From the NCBI GenBank assembly GCA_004194705.1, contig SADC01000479.1, forward strand, positions 1 through 64,000: a DNA stretch of 64,000 bases, read 5' to 3'. Made by a program: the position numbers and the translations under genes. This DNA is from Ditylenchus dipsaci. Lineage: Eukaryota > Nematoda > Chromadorea > Rhabditida > Anguinidae. Shown piece by piece: positions 46,195 through 56,778 of this stretch (position 1 is the first letter of the stretch; every line of letters starts with the position of its first letter). Below the pieces are notes generated by a model. That model saw nothing but the letters and a program-made list of their open reading frames with translations, searched no databases and was not told the DNA's origin.

Positions 46195-49014
46195 CTAACA
46201 ATGGTACGGTTCGAGTAGTTGAGCACTGCAATGGCATAGGAGTATTGCTTGCGAGCAGTATCCACCGGAGTAACTTGTTTGGTGTAGACATATGTAGAAG
46301 AATCCTGTAGCACTATATGTTTGCAATAAAATTGTTAAAAAACAATTTACATTGAAAATCATTCTGCCCATTTTGCCTAGAGGGTCCTGGTCAATGGCAA
46401 TAACTCTTTGATTGAGCAGGATTTCCTTGTATTCCGGTGCAATAGTTCTCAAGTCATTGGACATGATTATGGGGCTGACCAAATGCACCAAATGGTCATT
46501 TGCGCTTTAGATTGGTCAACAGTGAGCTCGGTATTGCCAACAATTATCTACAAATGTAGTCATATTAGGACAAGATTATTGAAAGATTCTCCAATTATCA
46601 ATTGAGGTCAATTTCCGTACCATATAACCTTTAAAATACATAGTCTCTAAGAATGAACCATCATCTGGCCATGCCGGTTTTTTTTCTGTCTTGTAGTAAA
46701 TTTAATCCAAACCCATTTAGTATTTTGAAAAATAAAACACCCAATTTTTTTAGGAAATACGGAAGATTTTCTTAAGATTTACTTAAATTAATTATCACCA
46801 TGTCGGGGTCATTCCACTTTCCAGGTCCTTGAGCCTTGCTTAGTTTGTCTTGATTGGCATTGTAATAGTCAATAATGCTTTTGACAGATGCCCAAGACAG
46901 ACTAATATCATCGAAGTTGCGCCACAAGTTGCAGTATTTGCCAATAACTGCATAATCCACCTTGACAAAGCATAAAAATGATTGTGCACAATATACAAAA
47001 TTAACCAACTTTTTCTGGATTCGGAATCAAATAGGCAGGCCAACTGCAAAGAGTAGACAATAGGGCGATTGGTTTGGTTGAGGTAGCCTTGCATTTCTGG
47101 GTATCCTACATATGCTTTTAAATTACATCTTTTTTCGTACATTTTTAGTGTCTAGCCCAAAAGACCCAAGTTCCACACCACCCAGCCGCATGACAATTTT
47201 TTCGATTAACAGACATTTTTGCTCTAAGAGATTACATTTAGACACTAGTAGCGAACACACTTCGAATTACTTAAAAGAGTAAAGTTTGAGACGAAAGATT
47301 CTGTTTTTACCGTTCTGTTCAGCATGGAAAAAGAGGCGCGGTCTTTAGAATAATGATGACCACTCCATAAATTGTTTCAGTGATTAAAATGCGTTGGCGC
47401 AACAAAAAAAAGTTTTTTTGGAGTGGTCGAAAAAAAATCTTTTTTTTTGTTGCGCCAACGTTTTAATCACTGAAACAATTTATGGAGTGGTCATCATTAT
47501 TCTAAAGACCGCGCCTCTTTTTCCATGCTGAACAGAACGGTAAAAACAGAATCTAAAAAACTAATCAAAAAATTGGTTAACACAGCCTTCCAAAACAAAG
47601 ACCGCACCGCGACCGCCGTCACCCTAGTTTAAGCTTCTTCAAATTAAAAGTTAATTTCGATTTTCAAATCCTTTCGAGACAGCAAACATTTGAAAAATAA
47701 TCTATATTTTAATTTGACTACGAGTTTTAGACTACCCAATCGACCATCCTGAAATGTAATCCGGTGTCGGAATTTGATTTTTTCCTGACGCACTCGTCAA
47801 ATAATAGAATTTTTCGCGAAATTTTTCTCTCGCCGTCCTTAAATATTCCAACCTGTCCTAATTCTAAGCCTAAAAACAGGGTAAAAAAGTGGTTTGAAAA
47901 GAGTTGTGATTTTTAGATTCATCGAAATAACTAGAAAAATATTAAAAAAAAAATGCAGATGCCCATTCAGAATCACCTGCCTTTTTTCATCTGATCCGCT
48001 GTGCTGTAGCAACCATCCAGTTTGAGATAGTCCACTTCCCATTCCGCAAAAGTGTCGGCATCAACTTTTTAAGTAACCCATACTGCCTGGATAGCCACCT
48101 GAACTGTTCCGTAGAGCAACTCTAACTATTTGCAACCAAAAAATAGCTAGTACCACAGGTTTTTGTACCAAAGTCTTCATAGATGGCAAATTTGAGTCCA
48201 AGTTTATGAATCTACAAAGATACTATAAATTTTGTTACTTTTTAACATCAAAAATTTTTTTAAATGGAAATGCCCATCGCCAATTGGAATATTTTTCAAT
48301 TAAAAAAGGCAGGTACCAGGTGTACTTCACAAAAATTTATTTTGAAACTCAAATTTGTCTTTTTCTAAAAAAGGCCTCGAGTGCTAAGAAGATATACGAC
48401 CAACTTTCACAGGCTCCCGCTGCTCTTCTGTTGAACTACTGAGGCGGAAGACTTATATCTCAGTCCAGATCAAATATTTCACATCGCTGTTTTTTTTGTG
48501 ATTTCTTAACTCCCACTTGCTCTACCTGTTCAAAATCGAACCATGTCAAATCTCGAGTTCTATTCGGTTTTTTTCGATTTTTGAGAGGTCGAACAATTTT
48601 CTTCTGGGACAGGCGAATAATAAAAAAATGCTATATATAAAAAAAAGTCAAACATATTTGGCAAGAGCTGGAATTCCAGTGGAGAATCGCTGCTTGTCAG
48701 GCACCAACTTTCCATCATTATCCTGTTCATCTCCATCCAACAGTCGTCAATATGGATGTACTCGTAACCAACTAAAGATATTATTTAACCATTAGGCTGC
48801 TACAAGTTGACCATCTATCCAACCTGCTTGTACCCATCTTCAGCTAATCTATCTGCCATCACCTGGCAAAAAATTACTGTTAGTTATAAATCATATTAAA
48901 ATTGTTTTTTATGACAACCAACCATGTACAAATCCTGATTGATGCAAGTGAAAGGTTGCCGTTCACAGTCTATTTCACACAATTTTTCCAAGACATCCAA
49001 CCATCGGTGGAGTT
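46195..49014 (-). CDS. Alpha-galactosidase / alpha-N-acetylgalactosaminidase (GH27)
   Basis: Lysosomal or secreted glycoside hydrolase removing alpha-linked galactose or GalNAc. Minus-strand exons: 49014-about 48925 ([21 protein letters not shown]), about 48866-48820 ([14 protein letters not shown]), about 48757-48650 ([24 protein letters not shown]), about 48205-48140 ([16 protein letters not shown]), about 48105-47985 ([31 protein letters not shown]), about 47105-47010 ([18 protein letters not shown]), about 46970-46799 ([23 protein letters not shown]), 46547-about 46347 ([26 protein letters not shown]), about 46310-46195 ([20 protein letters not shown]). The nucleophile Asp in LKLDGC and the acid/base Asp in WNDPDM are both present. 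The signal-peptide exon and the far C-terminus were not found. GLA and NAGA cannot be separated by eye. Confidence 0.92.
47297..47554. repeat. Near-perfect 258-bp palindrome in a GH27 intron
   Basis: Arms of about 128 bp are almost identical inverted copies: AGATTCTGTTTTTACCGTTC on the left and its inverse at the end, with a short A/T-rich spacer around GGAGTGGTCG. The arm sequence is related to the interior of the hAT MITE at 42639-42914. Such symmetry suggests a recent insertion or an assembly hairpin. Confidence 0.8.
48440..48625. repeat. Degraded pogo-like MITE fragment
   Basis: TATATCTCAGTCCAGATCAA and the following 130 bp match the interior of the CCGTATT-family copies at 28360 and 32150 (CTCAGTCCAGAGTCAATATT). 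Termini are lost. GH27 intron. Confidence 0.45.
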
Positions 49015-49019
49015 CTGAA

Positions 49020-52000
49020 AGTTTCAATTTGAACACGCAATAAGCAAATTGGTGGTATTGGGGCATTTTACCTATACCGTCTTTTACTTTCACACTGTTT
49101 AATCTAAAATTATTTCAAACTAAATCAGTTGAGCTGAAGCCCGATAGGCATCTACCCCTGACTACGTCCATGATTACGACTCTGTTATAGTGCGAGTTTC
49201 GAAACAGTGCGATTTTGAAAATGATATGGTTGGTCGATAAGGAAACCTCACAAAGGCTTTAGCGACATAATGCGGCCTTTTCTGAAAAAATTTAAATAGT
49301 GCGACTCTGGCAAAAATTGTCTTTGAAAAATGCAAGAAAAATATATTTTGCAAAAGTTTCAGAAAAAAATTTATTTAAAACAAAAAAGTTAGTTTTTTTA
49401 TTACAAAAGTGTTTCTTTAGTAATTTTTAGTTATCAAAAACAAAAAGGTATGAGATATAAGAGACAGCACCGAATGACAAAAATCAATCCCTGAAAATTG
49501 TTGGGATTGTAAATAAAAATGGCCTCAACTTTGAAATCCTAGTCAAAAATGAGGGACGGGAATTATTAGAGGGTGGGGGATTGATAGAGAAAATACGGTA
49601 TTTGAGTATTCAGTGTAAGTTTTGAAATTTTTTAAACTATTATGTAGTCCGCGATGTTGAGCTTCGAAGAGCTATAAGATTCGATTGAATATTTTCAGAA
49701 GTTATCATAAATGACATTAATGCTTTAAAACTTGTTTTACTTGCTACCCATTGTTTAGTGAATGAACTCGACTGACAACAACACCAAGATCACTAGAAAT
49801 GAAATACAAGCATCTGGTTACACTACCTGCCTGAACATATTTAATTTTTTTCAAATTAAAATAGATGTAGAAATTGTTCTAGACAATATTTAAAAGACGT
49901 TTCTGTAATTTCGCATAACTTATGCGGGCATAAGTCAATAAAAACCTTGTTACCGTAATTCTTTGGAATTTTTTTCTTCCGTTTCAGTGCGTTTCCTGAC
50001 TATTTTGAACAACTTTTATTTTAGTCGACAAATTTACACATTTTCAAGTAGGTTTCAAGTAGGCGCGCTTTTTTTATTTTTGTTGGAAAAGTGAGTATTT
50101 CTTTTCTTTTAGTGTTTTTAAAATGTTTTTACACTTTATTTCCCAGGCAATACACTATTCGACGCAGAATCGACAATTCGTTCACTATGCAAAAAAGGTT
50201 TTGCAGTGGCAGTGAAAAGTTAAGTATATGTAGGCCTCTGAAAGCGAAAAAAAGTTATTATTAAAACTTTTTTTGCTTTAAAAAGATCTCTACACAACAA
50301 ATAAGCAGGCCCACCAAAAATTCTTCTTCAATTTGCATCGAAAAGTGCAAAAACTATATAAAAAGATCCATTCCAGGCCTGGTAACTAACAGAAGTGAAG
50401 TGGTGATTGGGATGTCTATTTCTGATGAATTCTAAGGAAAGTTCAATTTTATTGGCAGTATGCTAATGCAATATGTTAAAAGTGTAATCAGAAAAGTGAA
50501 ATGAGGTGATCCAAAATCCGGATTTTCCTTGGTCCTTCCTTATGTACTTATTTTCAAACCATAGGGGACCAAAGCAAACTGCCGAACATTTTGATTACCT
50601 CATTTCACTTTGCTGATTACACTCTTATAAGCAAATCGACTACGCTGAGCACCAATATGGTATCAAGATTAGCATATTGTTAATAAAAACTGAACTTTTT
50701 GAAAAATTTTGTCAAAAATTGGCATTTCTCAACATTTTAAAAAATGCGTATGAAAAAACTCTTGTATGCTTATGTCTTTCTATGCATCCAGAATGATTTT
50801 TAGGGATTTGCTGCTTAGCTTCAGTAGAAAAATTTATAAAAAACCGAAAATGACCTAAAATACTATTTTTAAGAAGAGAAAGACATAATTTTTAACAAAA
50901 TTTATGATTCAGAAAAGTATTTAGAAATTTTTCTTATATCTTTCTGAGCAAAAAAATAGGTTTAAGAAGTCATTTTGGGTTAGTTTTCAAAAAAATAGGG
51001 GGGGGGGCGGGGGAGGACCTACCCTGTAATAAGCACAGGGGCTGAATTAATTTTTTTCTGAACAAAAAAATCTGAGAGCTTTCAGTTTTTGTGAATTTGT
51101 AGATCTCTAGTGTAACCCAAAGTCGACAGCGTAGTCAAAGATTCATTTTAAAAATACAAAAATCGCATTGATAGAATACAAATAAATAGTCTGTGAAGAA
51201 AGAATTAAGTTGAAAATTTTTTACAAAATTAGAATTGCAATTTCCAACATACAAAAAATTTGCTGGACAAAATACGTTTGATTTTGATGAATAGCTTTGC
51301 ATTTTATGAATAGCTCCAAACGTAATGCTGATCATATTTATTATAAAAATCTTTATATTATAAACAGACAAGAATGAAATAAAAATATTTTCTCGAAATA
51401 TAAACAATGCAAAGACTGTGAAGGCGTCTGTTGCGGCCAACTGCTGCTGTTTCCTATTGGCAATATATGAAAAAAAGCAATAAAATATTGACCCACATTG
51501 TGGCTGAAGACCCTTTGATCTATGTCCAATAAGATATATTACTTAGAAACTTTAAACAAATGGCAATTTAGACTTACATCCAAAAGCCATTTGTCCGGTG
51601 AAAATATCAATGGTCTTTTTTTACATGGTACATACAGGGGCGTAGGGCATGGGGCAGGCTGAGGGGCTATAGCCCCCCCCCCTCTTCGTCAGATTTTTTC
51701 GAAAAACATTGTAAATTAAAAACACTAACAAACTCGAAACATTATAGGTAAACGACTTCTAGAGGGGCTTTAGCCAACCCCTCCCCTCCTGCAAGATCTT
51801 TCTGGCTACGCCTTTGGCTACATATAATACAGAAAATATCAAAAGATGGCTTTGAAATAAAGATTTTGTAATAAAGTCTAGGGTGGTCCAATATTTTTCG
51901 AACAAGAAAGAACATTTTTCAACAAATAGTTCTTTTATTAAAAAGAATGTACCGTAGGGCTTTGTACCGTAGGTAGGAAATTTGGTTAATTGACCCACTT

Positions 52001-52370
52001 CGATTTCCATCAGAGCCACAAAATTAAAATTGCCCGGAATCTGGTTCTTGAATGCTATAATGCTAACACGATTTAGTTGAGTCCATCATAACACACGATT
52101 GCCTAACCTTTGTCAGTTCAAGCCTTAAAATTACAAAAAGGTAACAGGGGGACCGAGGCGAAAAACCCTCACATAAAGCGATAGGGCCAATTTTGTCATG
52201 GTATTTAAGAATTGTGGCAAAGAAAACTCGATTTCGTCGATATCTGTCAAAAAAAACTATTTCTGAGTCAGAACTTCTGACATTAGTTTAATGCTCACCA
52301 AAATCTTTTGGGTACAGAAAAGCTTTTCCTTTCTTCCTTTTTCTTCAAGTAAAGGCAATTAAAGTGGGTC
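49020..52370. other. AT-rich intergenic DNA, no gene recognised
   Basis: A pogo-type right end (GATAGAGAAAATACGGTA) is at 49584-49602 and a Tigger-like start (GTTATAGTGCGAG) at about 49183. A small AG-bounded open stretch at about 50155-50219 reads NTLFDAESTIRSLCKKGFAV; it could be an exon of an unseen gene. An inverted pair near 50497 and 50585 (TAATCAGAAAAGTGAAATGA) marks a short foldback. A G-run lies at 51000. Confidence 0.35.
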
Positions 52371-52376
52371 AAAAAG

Positions 52377-53033
52377 GGCAAAACTTTTTTTTGTCACAGA
52401 TTCACTTCTTTTTGTCACAGATTCACTTTTTTCTGTCACAGATTTGATTTGTCACAGATTCACTTTTTTCTGTCACAGATTCACTTTTTTCTGTCACAGA
52501 TTCACTTTTTTGTCACAGATTCCTCATTTCTGTCTCAGATTCAGCTCAAACCACAGGGGGGACCAAGCACTTACAAAATTGGTCAAAAAAATTTCTCTCA
52601 TAACAGCCTGAAAGTTTTTCTATAACGTTTCTATCATGTTTTAAGCATTTTCGCCAAAAATTATTTTTTCCGCAAAAATTTTGCCTTGGGGGACCAAGGT
52701 CCCATTTCAGGCTCCTGAAAACTTTGACTACCTTGGTCCCCCAAGGCAAAAATTTTTGCGGAAAAATAATTTTTGGCGAAAATGCTTAAAAACATGATAG
52801 AAACGTTATAGAAAAACTTTCAGGCTGTTATGAGAGAAAATTTTTTGACCAATTTTGTAAGTGCTTGGTCCCCTGTGGTTTGAGCTGAATCTGAGACAGA
52901 AATGAGGAAATCTGTGACAAAAAAAGTGAATCTGTGACAGAAAAAGTGAATCTGTGATAAATCAAATCTGTGACAGAAAAAAGTGAATCTGTGACAAAAA
53001 GAAGTGAATCTGTGACAAAAAAAAGTATTGCCC
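52377..53033. mobile_element. GGC-foldback, TGTCACAGATTCACTTTTTT arms
   Basis: Starts GGCAAAACTTTTTTTTGTCA and ends with the inverse CAGTATTGCC-type end; flanks GTCAAAAAG / GTCAAAAAT (9 bp, one mismatch). Each arm has 6-7 copies of TCTGTCACAGATTCACTTTT. The core is a perfect palindrome around CCTTGGGGGACCAAGG. Stray arm units occur at 5530-5580 and 53385-53420. Confidence 0.8.
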
Positions 53034-53421
53034 GTCAAAAATAATAATAATAAAGATTTATTTAATTTCATCCATTATGCAAAAAAAAGAGTTAACATGA
53101 GTGAAAATGTGAAATTTTGCTGGAAACAGTTAATAATTTAGCACCCAATATCTTTGTCAAACCAATACCAATATTTTCAAAGCACACCAACCAATATTAC
53201 AATACCAATATAAACGACTTTATTTGACCCAATACCCCAATATCCCAATACCAATATATTCTTTGTTTCCATCTCTAGTTTCTACCATGTTTGAGTGTTT
53301 TTGCCAAAATTTAATTTGTTTTGTAAAAAATTTTAAGGTCATATTTTAGGCTAAATATGGTAATCTAACCACCACATTTGAAACCTGTGACATAAAGAAA
53401 TTAATCTATGACATAAAAAAG

Positions 53422-53453
53422 TAGGGTTGTCGAATCGAACAACGACAACCCTA
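53422..53453. mobile_element. 32-bp hAT relic (termini only)
   Basis: TAGGGTTGTCG directly followed, after 10 bp, by CGACAACCCTA: almost nothing but terminal inverted repeats. Flanked by TAAAAAAG / TGAAAAAG (8 bp, one mismatch). The same termini bound the 222-bp element at 56471-56692. Confidence 0.7.
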
Positions 53454-53544
53454 TGAAAAAGTTTTGCCCCACACCGAGGCAAAAAAAAATATCCTTGTTA
53501 TTAGTCATTAAAACCTATTGCTATTTTAGCAAAAGAAATAAAGT

Positions 53545-53960
53545 TTGTCATTACAGTCGAGGCTTTTACTTAGGACCCCAAGGGACCGGCCAACTTACCG
53601 TTTTGACACTTTTTTTACCTTAAGTTTTTAATACCTTTGCTAGTTCTGTTTTGACAGTCTGGTCCCAAATATTGCAAGGATTCTGATTTTGCGGATCATT
53701 TTCTAAAATCCCAATGTTTTTGCTCTAAAAAGCCAAAACTCTATTTAAAAAACAGATATTTTCGATAGATCCTGTCCTAACTAAGAGCTTTTGCTTTTAC
53801 AGAGCAAAAAATTTAGGGTTTTTAGAAAACGATCGGGAAAATCGGAATCCTTGCGATATTTTGGACCAGACTGTCAAAACAGAACTAGAAGTTTTAAAAA
53901 TAGAGCTAAAAAAGTGAACTAAAACGAAGTCTACTAAAACGAACTTCTGTCCTAAGTGGG
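53545..53960. repeat. Tigger-like repeat
   Basis: Opens TA/CAGTCGAGGCTTTTACTTAG and closes with TCCTAAGTGGGG. The interior CAGTCTGGTCC...GCAAGGATTC is mirrored by GAATCCTTGCGA...GGACCAGACTG, and related to 44745-44985. No ORF. Confidence 0.5.
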
Positions 53961-54639
53961 GTTAGGAGGGCTGAGTTATAAAACTCCTCTTTTTACTTCA
54001 TTTTGGTACATTTTTGTTTTTTTCAACTTCAACCATCCGTTTCTTAGCCCTGTCTAATTCTAAAAGAGCAGTCGACATGCCATTTTGTAGATAAATAAAA
54101 GAGCTTTTAGAAAATGCATTAAATGCTAGCTTTTGATATTAAAATTTTCAAGAATAGCTGGTATTTACGTGACCGAACAACCATTTTCCTTACATTTACT
54201 TTGATTTTGACTAAAAGTCGACACTTTTATGTTGATGGTCATAAGTTTTCTCAGAACAATTTAAAGCAAAAGCTTGACCTTCTAAATTGCAGCTAAAATT
54301 CAGGGCTCTTAAAAATGTATGCTGTAATCTTTCACCATTGAAGACAAGCATGTAAAAAAGATCAAAATGTTATTGGACCGTAACTTTTTTCGTACCTTGT
54401 TTTTCGGATACTTTTGAATGAGTGGCGATGCTCAACATAATTTGTTTAAAATATTTTAAACAGCAATGACTGTTTTGTAGTGCATGAAATTCTGCACAGA
54501 CTGTCTATTTCGATTTTCAATTTTATTCTAAAAATATACGTGTACACAGCAATTTGCATAAAAAATCAAAAAAATTTTGATCGGACCGTAACTTTTTTGC
54601 GCAACTGTAGCTGGTCTAGATAAAATATAATATCCATTT

Positions 54640-55185
54640 ATGTCAATAAGTCGACATGTTAATTCACGCCTCTATTGGACTCATACGTCGATTAACGCCT
54701 CAACCTGAGTCACATGTGAATTCACGCCTCCATCTGATTCACATGTATTTAATATGTAAATTTTACACGTAAATCAGACGAAGGCGTGAATTCACATGTG
54801 AGTCAGTTGTAGGCGTGAATTTTAGTGTAGATCAGATTGAAGCCCAAATTCAGGTGTAAATTAGACTGAGGCGTGAATTGACATGAGTGATGCACAGATT
54901 TTATCCGAGGATGAAATCCGTGGATATTATTCTGAGCAGAGGATAAATCCGCGGATAATATCCGCAGCTGAGGATAATTTGAACCGCTATTGTTGTTACG
55001 GGACAAAATCCGCGGATTTATCCGCTGATTATTGCTACCAGTCCAGGATACCATTTTAAGTAGGGATCATGATCATACCTGTTATGTCGCATACATTACT
55101 GGGGCACAGATTACGGCGCACAGATTACTGGCGCACACTTTACTGGCGCACACTTTACTGGCGCAAACTTTCAAGATCCACGGCA
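54640..55185. repeat. Clustered simple foldback remnants and a 16-bp tandem
   Basis: 54645-54890 has TGAATTCACGCCTC units facing GGCGTGAATTCACATG. 54890-55050 carries ATCCGCGGATAA-type units of the FARS2-intron foldback. 55095-55165 holds four tandem TACTGGCGCACACTT units. No coding sequence. Confidence 0.5.
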
Positions 55186-55376
55186 TTGTATCACATTTTT
55201 CTTGATGGAGCTTGCCAAAAAGACTCTGTAAATGCATTTCTATCAAGAATTTCGCTCGGAATTAAGTCGCAGGTAAGTGTATGGGCGCATCTCTAACCAA
55301 CCAAGTCCCCTGCGACCCGAAGGAGTAGGAAGGAGGGGTAGGAACACCTTCGGGGTCGCAGGGGACTTGGTTGGTA
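55186..55376 (+). repeat. Double-hairpin/splice-donor repeat, diverged copy
   Basis: AAATGCATTTCTATCAAG, GCTCGGAATTAAGTCGCAGG, then TAAGTGTATGGGCGCATCTC and the GC-rich centre AAGTCCCCTGCGACC...GGTCGCAGGGGACTT. TCTAAG has become TCGCAG, but AG/GTAAGT is intact. The second half is missing. Confidence 0.6.
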
Positions 55377-55591
55377 TGGCAACTCTCATAATGCGGCAAA
55401 GCCGCGACGAAAAAGTCTATAATTATAAACTATCAACCACGGCGGAAATACCATTTTTATTAGAAATACAAAAGACAACTATTTTAGAGCCAACAAGTCA
55501 CAATTCTGGCCACACTAAAAGACCTGGTGAAACATAATTAATTACGGATGCAGGTACATAAAATGACGTTTCTATTACAGCGCCATAGTTT

Positions 55592-56340
55592 TTATTGGGC
55601 ACTCATCCCTTGTCTTGTGACGGAGGCCGGCCAGTTTGCATTGAACTTGTACTCAACTGAATATATTCTTCGAGGGAGGTAATCGGCCCGCGGTCTGAAA
55701 AATGATTGTAAAGTTCGGTGCAAGACACAAATCAAAAATATATCACTTGGAGGGTTAGGAGGTGCTGATCCGATCGGCACGAATTGATACTGGGTGCTTT
55801 TCTTGTCATGGCACTTCTTGATGATTTTCCACCCACCAATGCTGTATATTTTCATCAAAGCTCCGTATTCACGCCAGTGATCGTGCGGTCCTCTGAAATT
55901 CAGATGTTGATCAGCGGAAATAAAAAATATTCACACCTTCGTATCTTGGTGTGTTGTTGCATCACGTATGGCTCTCGCTCAAAGACAGTATGCGTTAAGG
56001 CAAATGAGACGCGAGAACACTTAGACCTGTCAACATCAGCCTTAACATTTGTTTTAATGTCTCTTACCACAATATAATCCACAAAGATATAATTAAAGTT
56101 AAAACGCACTTTCTCACGACTTTGATAGTGGACACTTCTGGAACTCCTCTCTTAAAAGCTTCTAGCATTGGATCATTGGATGACTCTTGTTTCTGTTCTT
56201 GAATTTCATTTGTAGCAATGCTGTTGTCTGCAAATAAAAGAAAAATTTGAAAACGAAGTATTTCGCAATACATGCTCTTACCTTTCTGCATGTCAACTAG
56301 GTACATAGGCGCTAGCAGTCGAGCAATGTATTTCAATCAT
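55592..56340 (-). CDS. Unrecognised spliced gene
   Basis: I do not recognise the family. Minus-strand exon-like blocks are bounded by good AG/GT sites: about 56340-56283 (KYIARLLAPMYLVDMQK), about 56229-56110 (QEQKQESSNDPMLEAFKRGV, PEVSTIKVVRK), about 56065-55945 (LTHTVFEREPYVMQQHTKIR), about 55898-55745 (GPHDHWREYGALMKIYS, YQFVPIGSAPPNPPSD) and 55695-55592 (PRADYLPRRIYSVEYKF, ending RQGMSAQ, stop TAA). Composition is ordinary globular protein, not repeat-driven. The 5' end is probably missing. It diverges from the PTP-like gene starting 0.45 kb away. Confidence 0.6.
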
Positions 56341-56470
56341 CAATGAACACTTTGGTAAGCGAAATTTCTTATGAACTGATCAGACAAATTGTTTTTTGGC
56401 GAAATGTTGTTCATGTTGCCTCAAGATTCTTGAGTCAAGCCTAACTTTGTTCCGTCATCTTTATCATCAC

Positions 56471-56692
56471 TAGGGTTGTCGAATTTCGAACTTTTAATTC
56501 GAAATTCGAAACTCGAAATTTTTTACGGCCGATTTTCGGCATCGGATTGCAAATCTGATTTTACAACTTATACCCAACTTTTAATTCTGAGTATAGATTG
56601 TAAAATCAGATTTGCAATCCGATGCCAAAAATCGGCCGTAAAAAATTCGAGTTTCGAATTTCGAATTAAAAGTTCGAAACTCGACAACCCTA
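56471..56692. mobile_element. 222-bp hAT-type palindromic MITE
   Basis: TAGGGTTGTC...GACAACCCTA is flanked by exact ATCATCAC (56463-56470, 56693-56700). Nearly perfect palindrome: TTCGAAATTCGAAACTCGAA and AAATCTGATTTTACAA blocks are mirrored. Lies between the divergent unknown gene and the PTP-like gene. Confidence 0.9.
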
Positions 56693-56778
56693 ATCATCAC
56701 GCTTTTGCAGTCAATGATTAGGGTCATTTCAGTTGCATTAAAACGCCTTTTCGCTGCTCTTTCTTGACTGTGCCGCAG

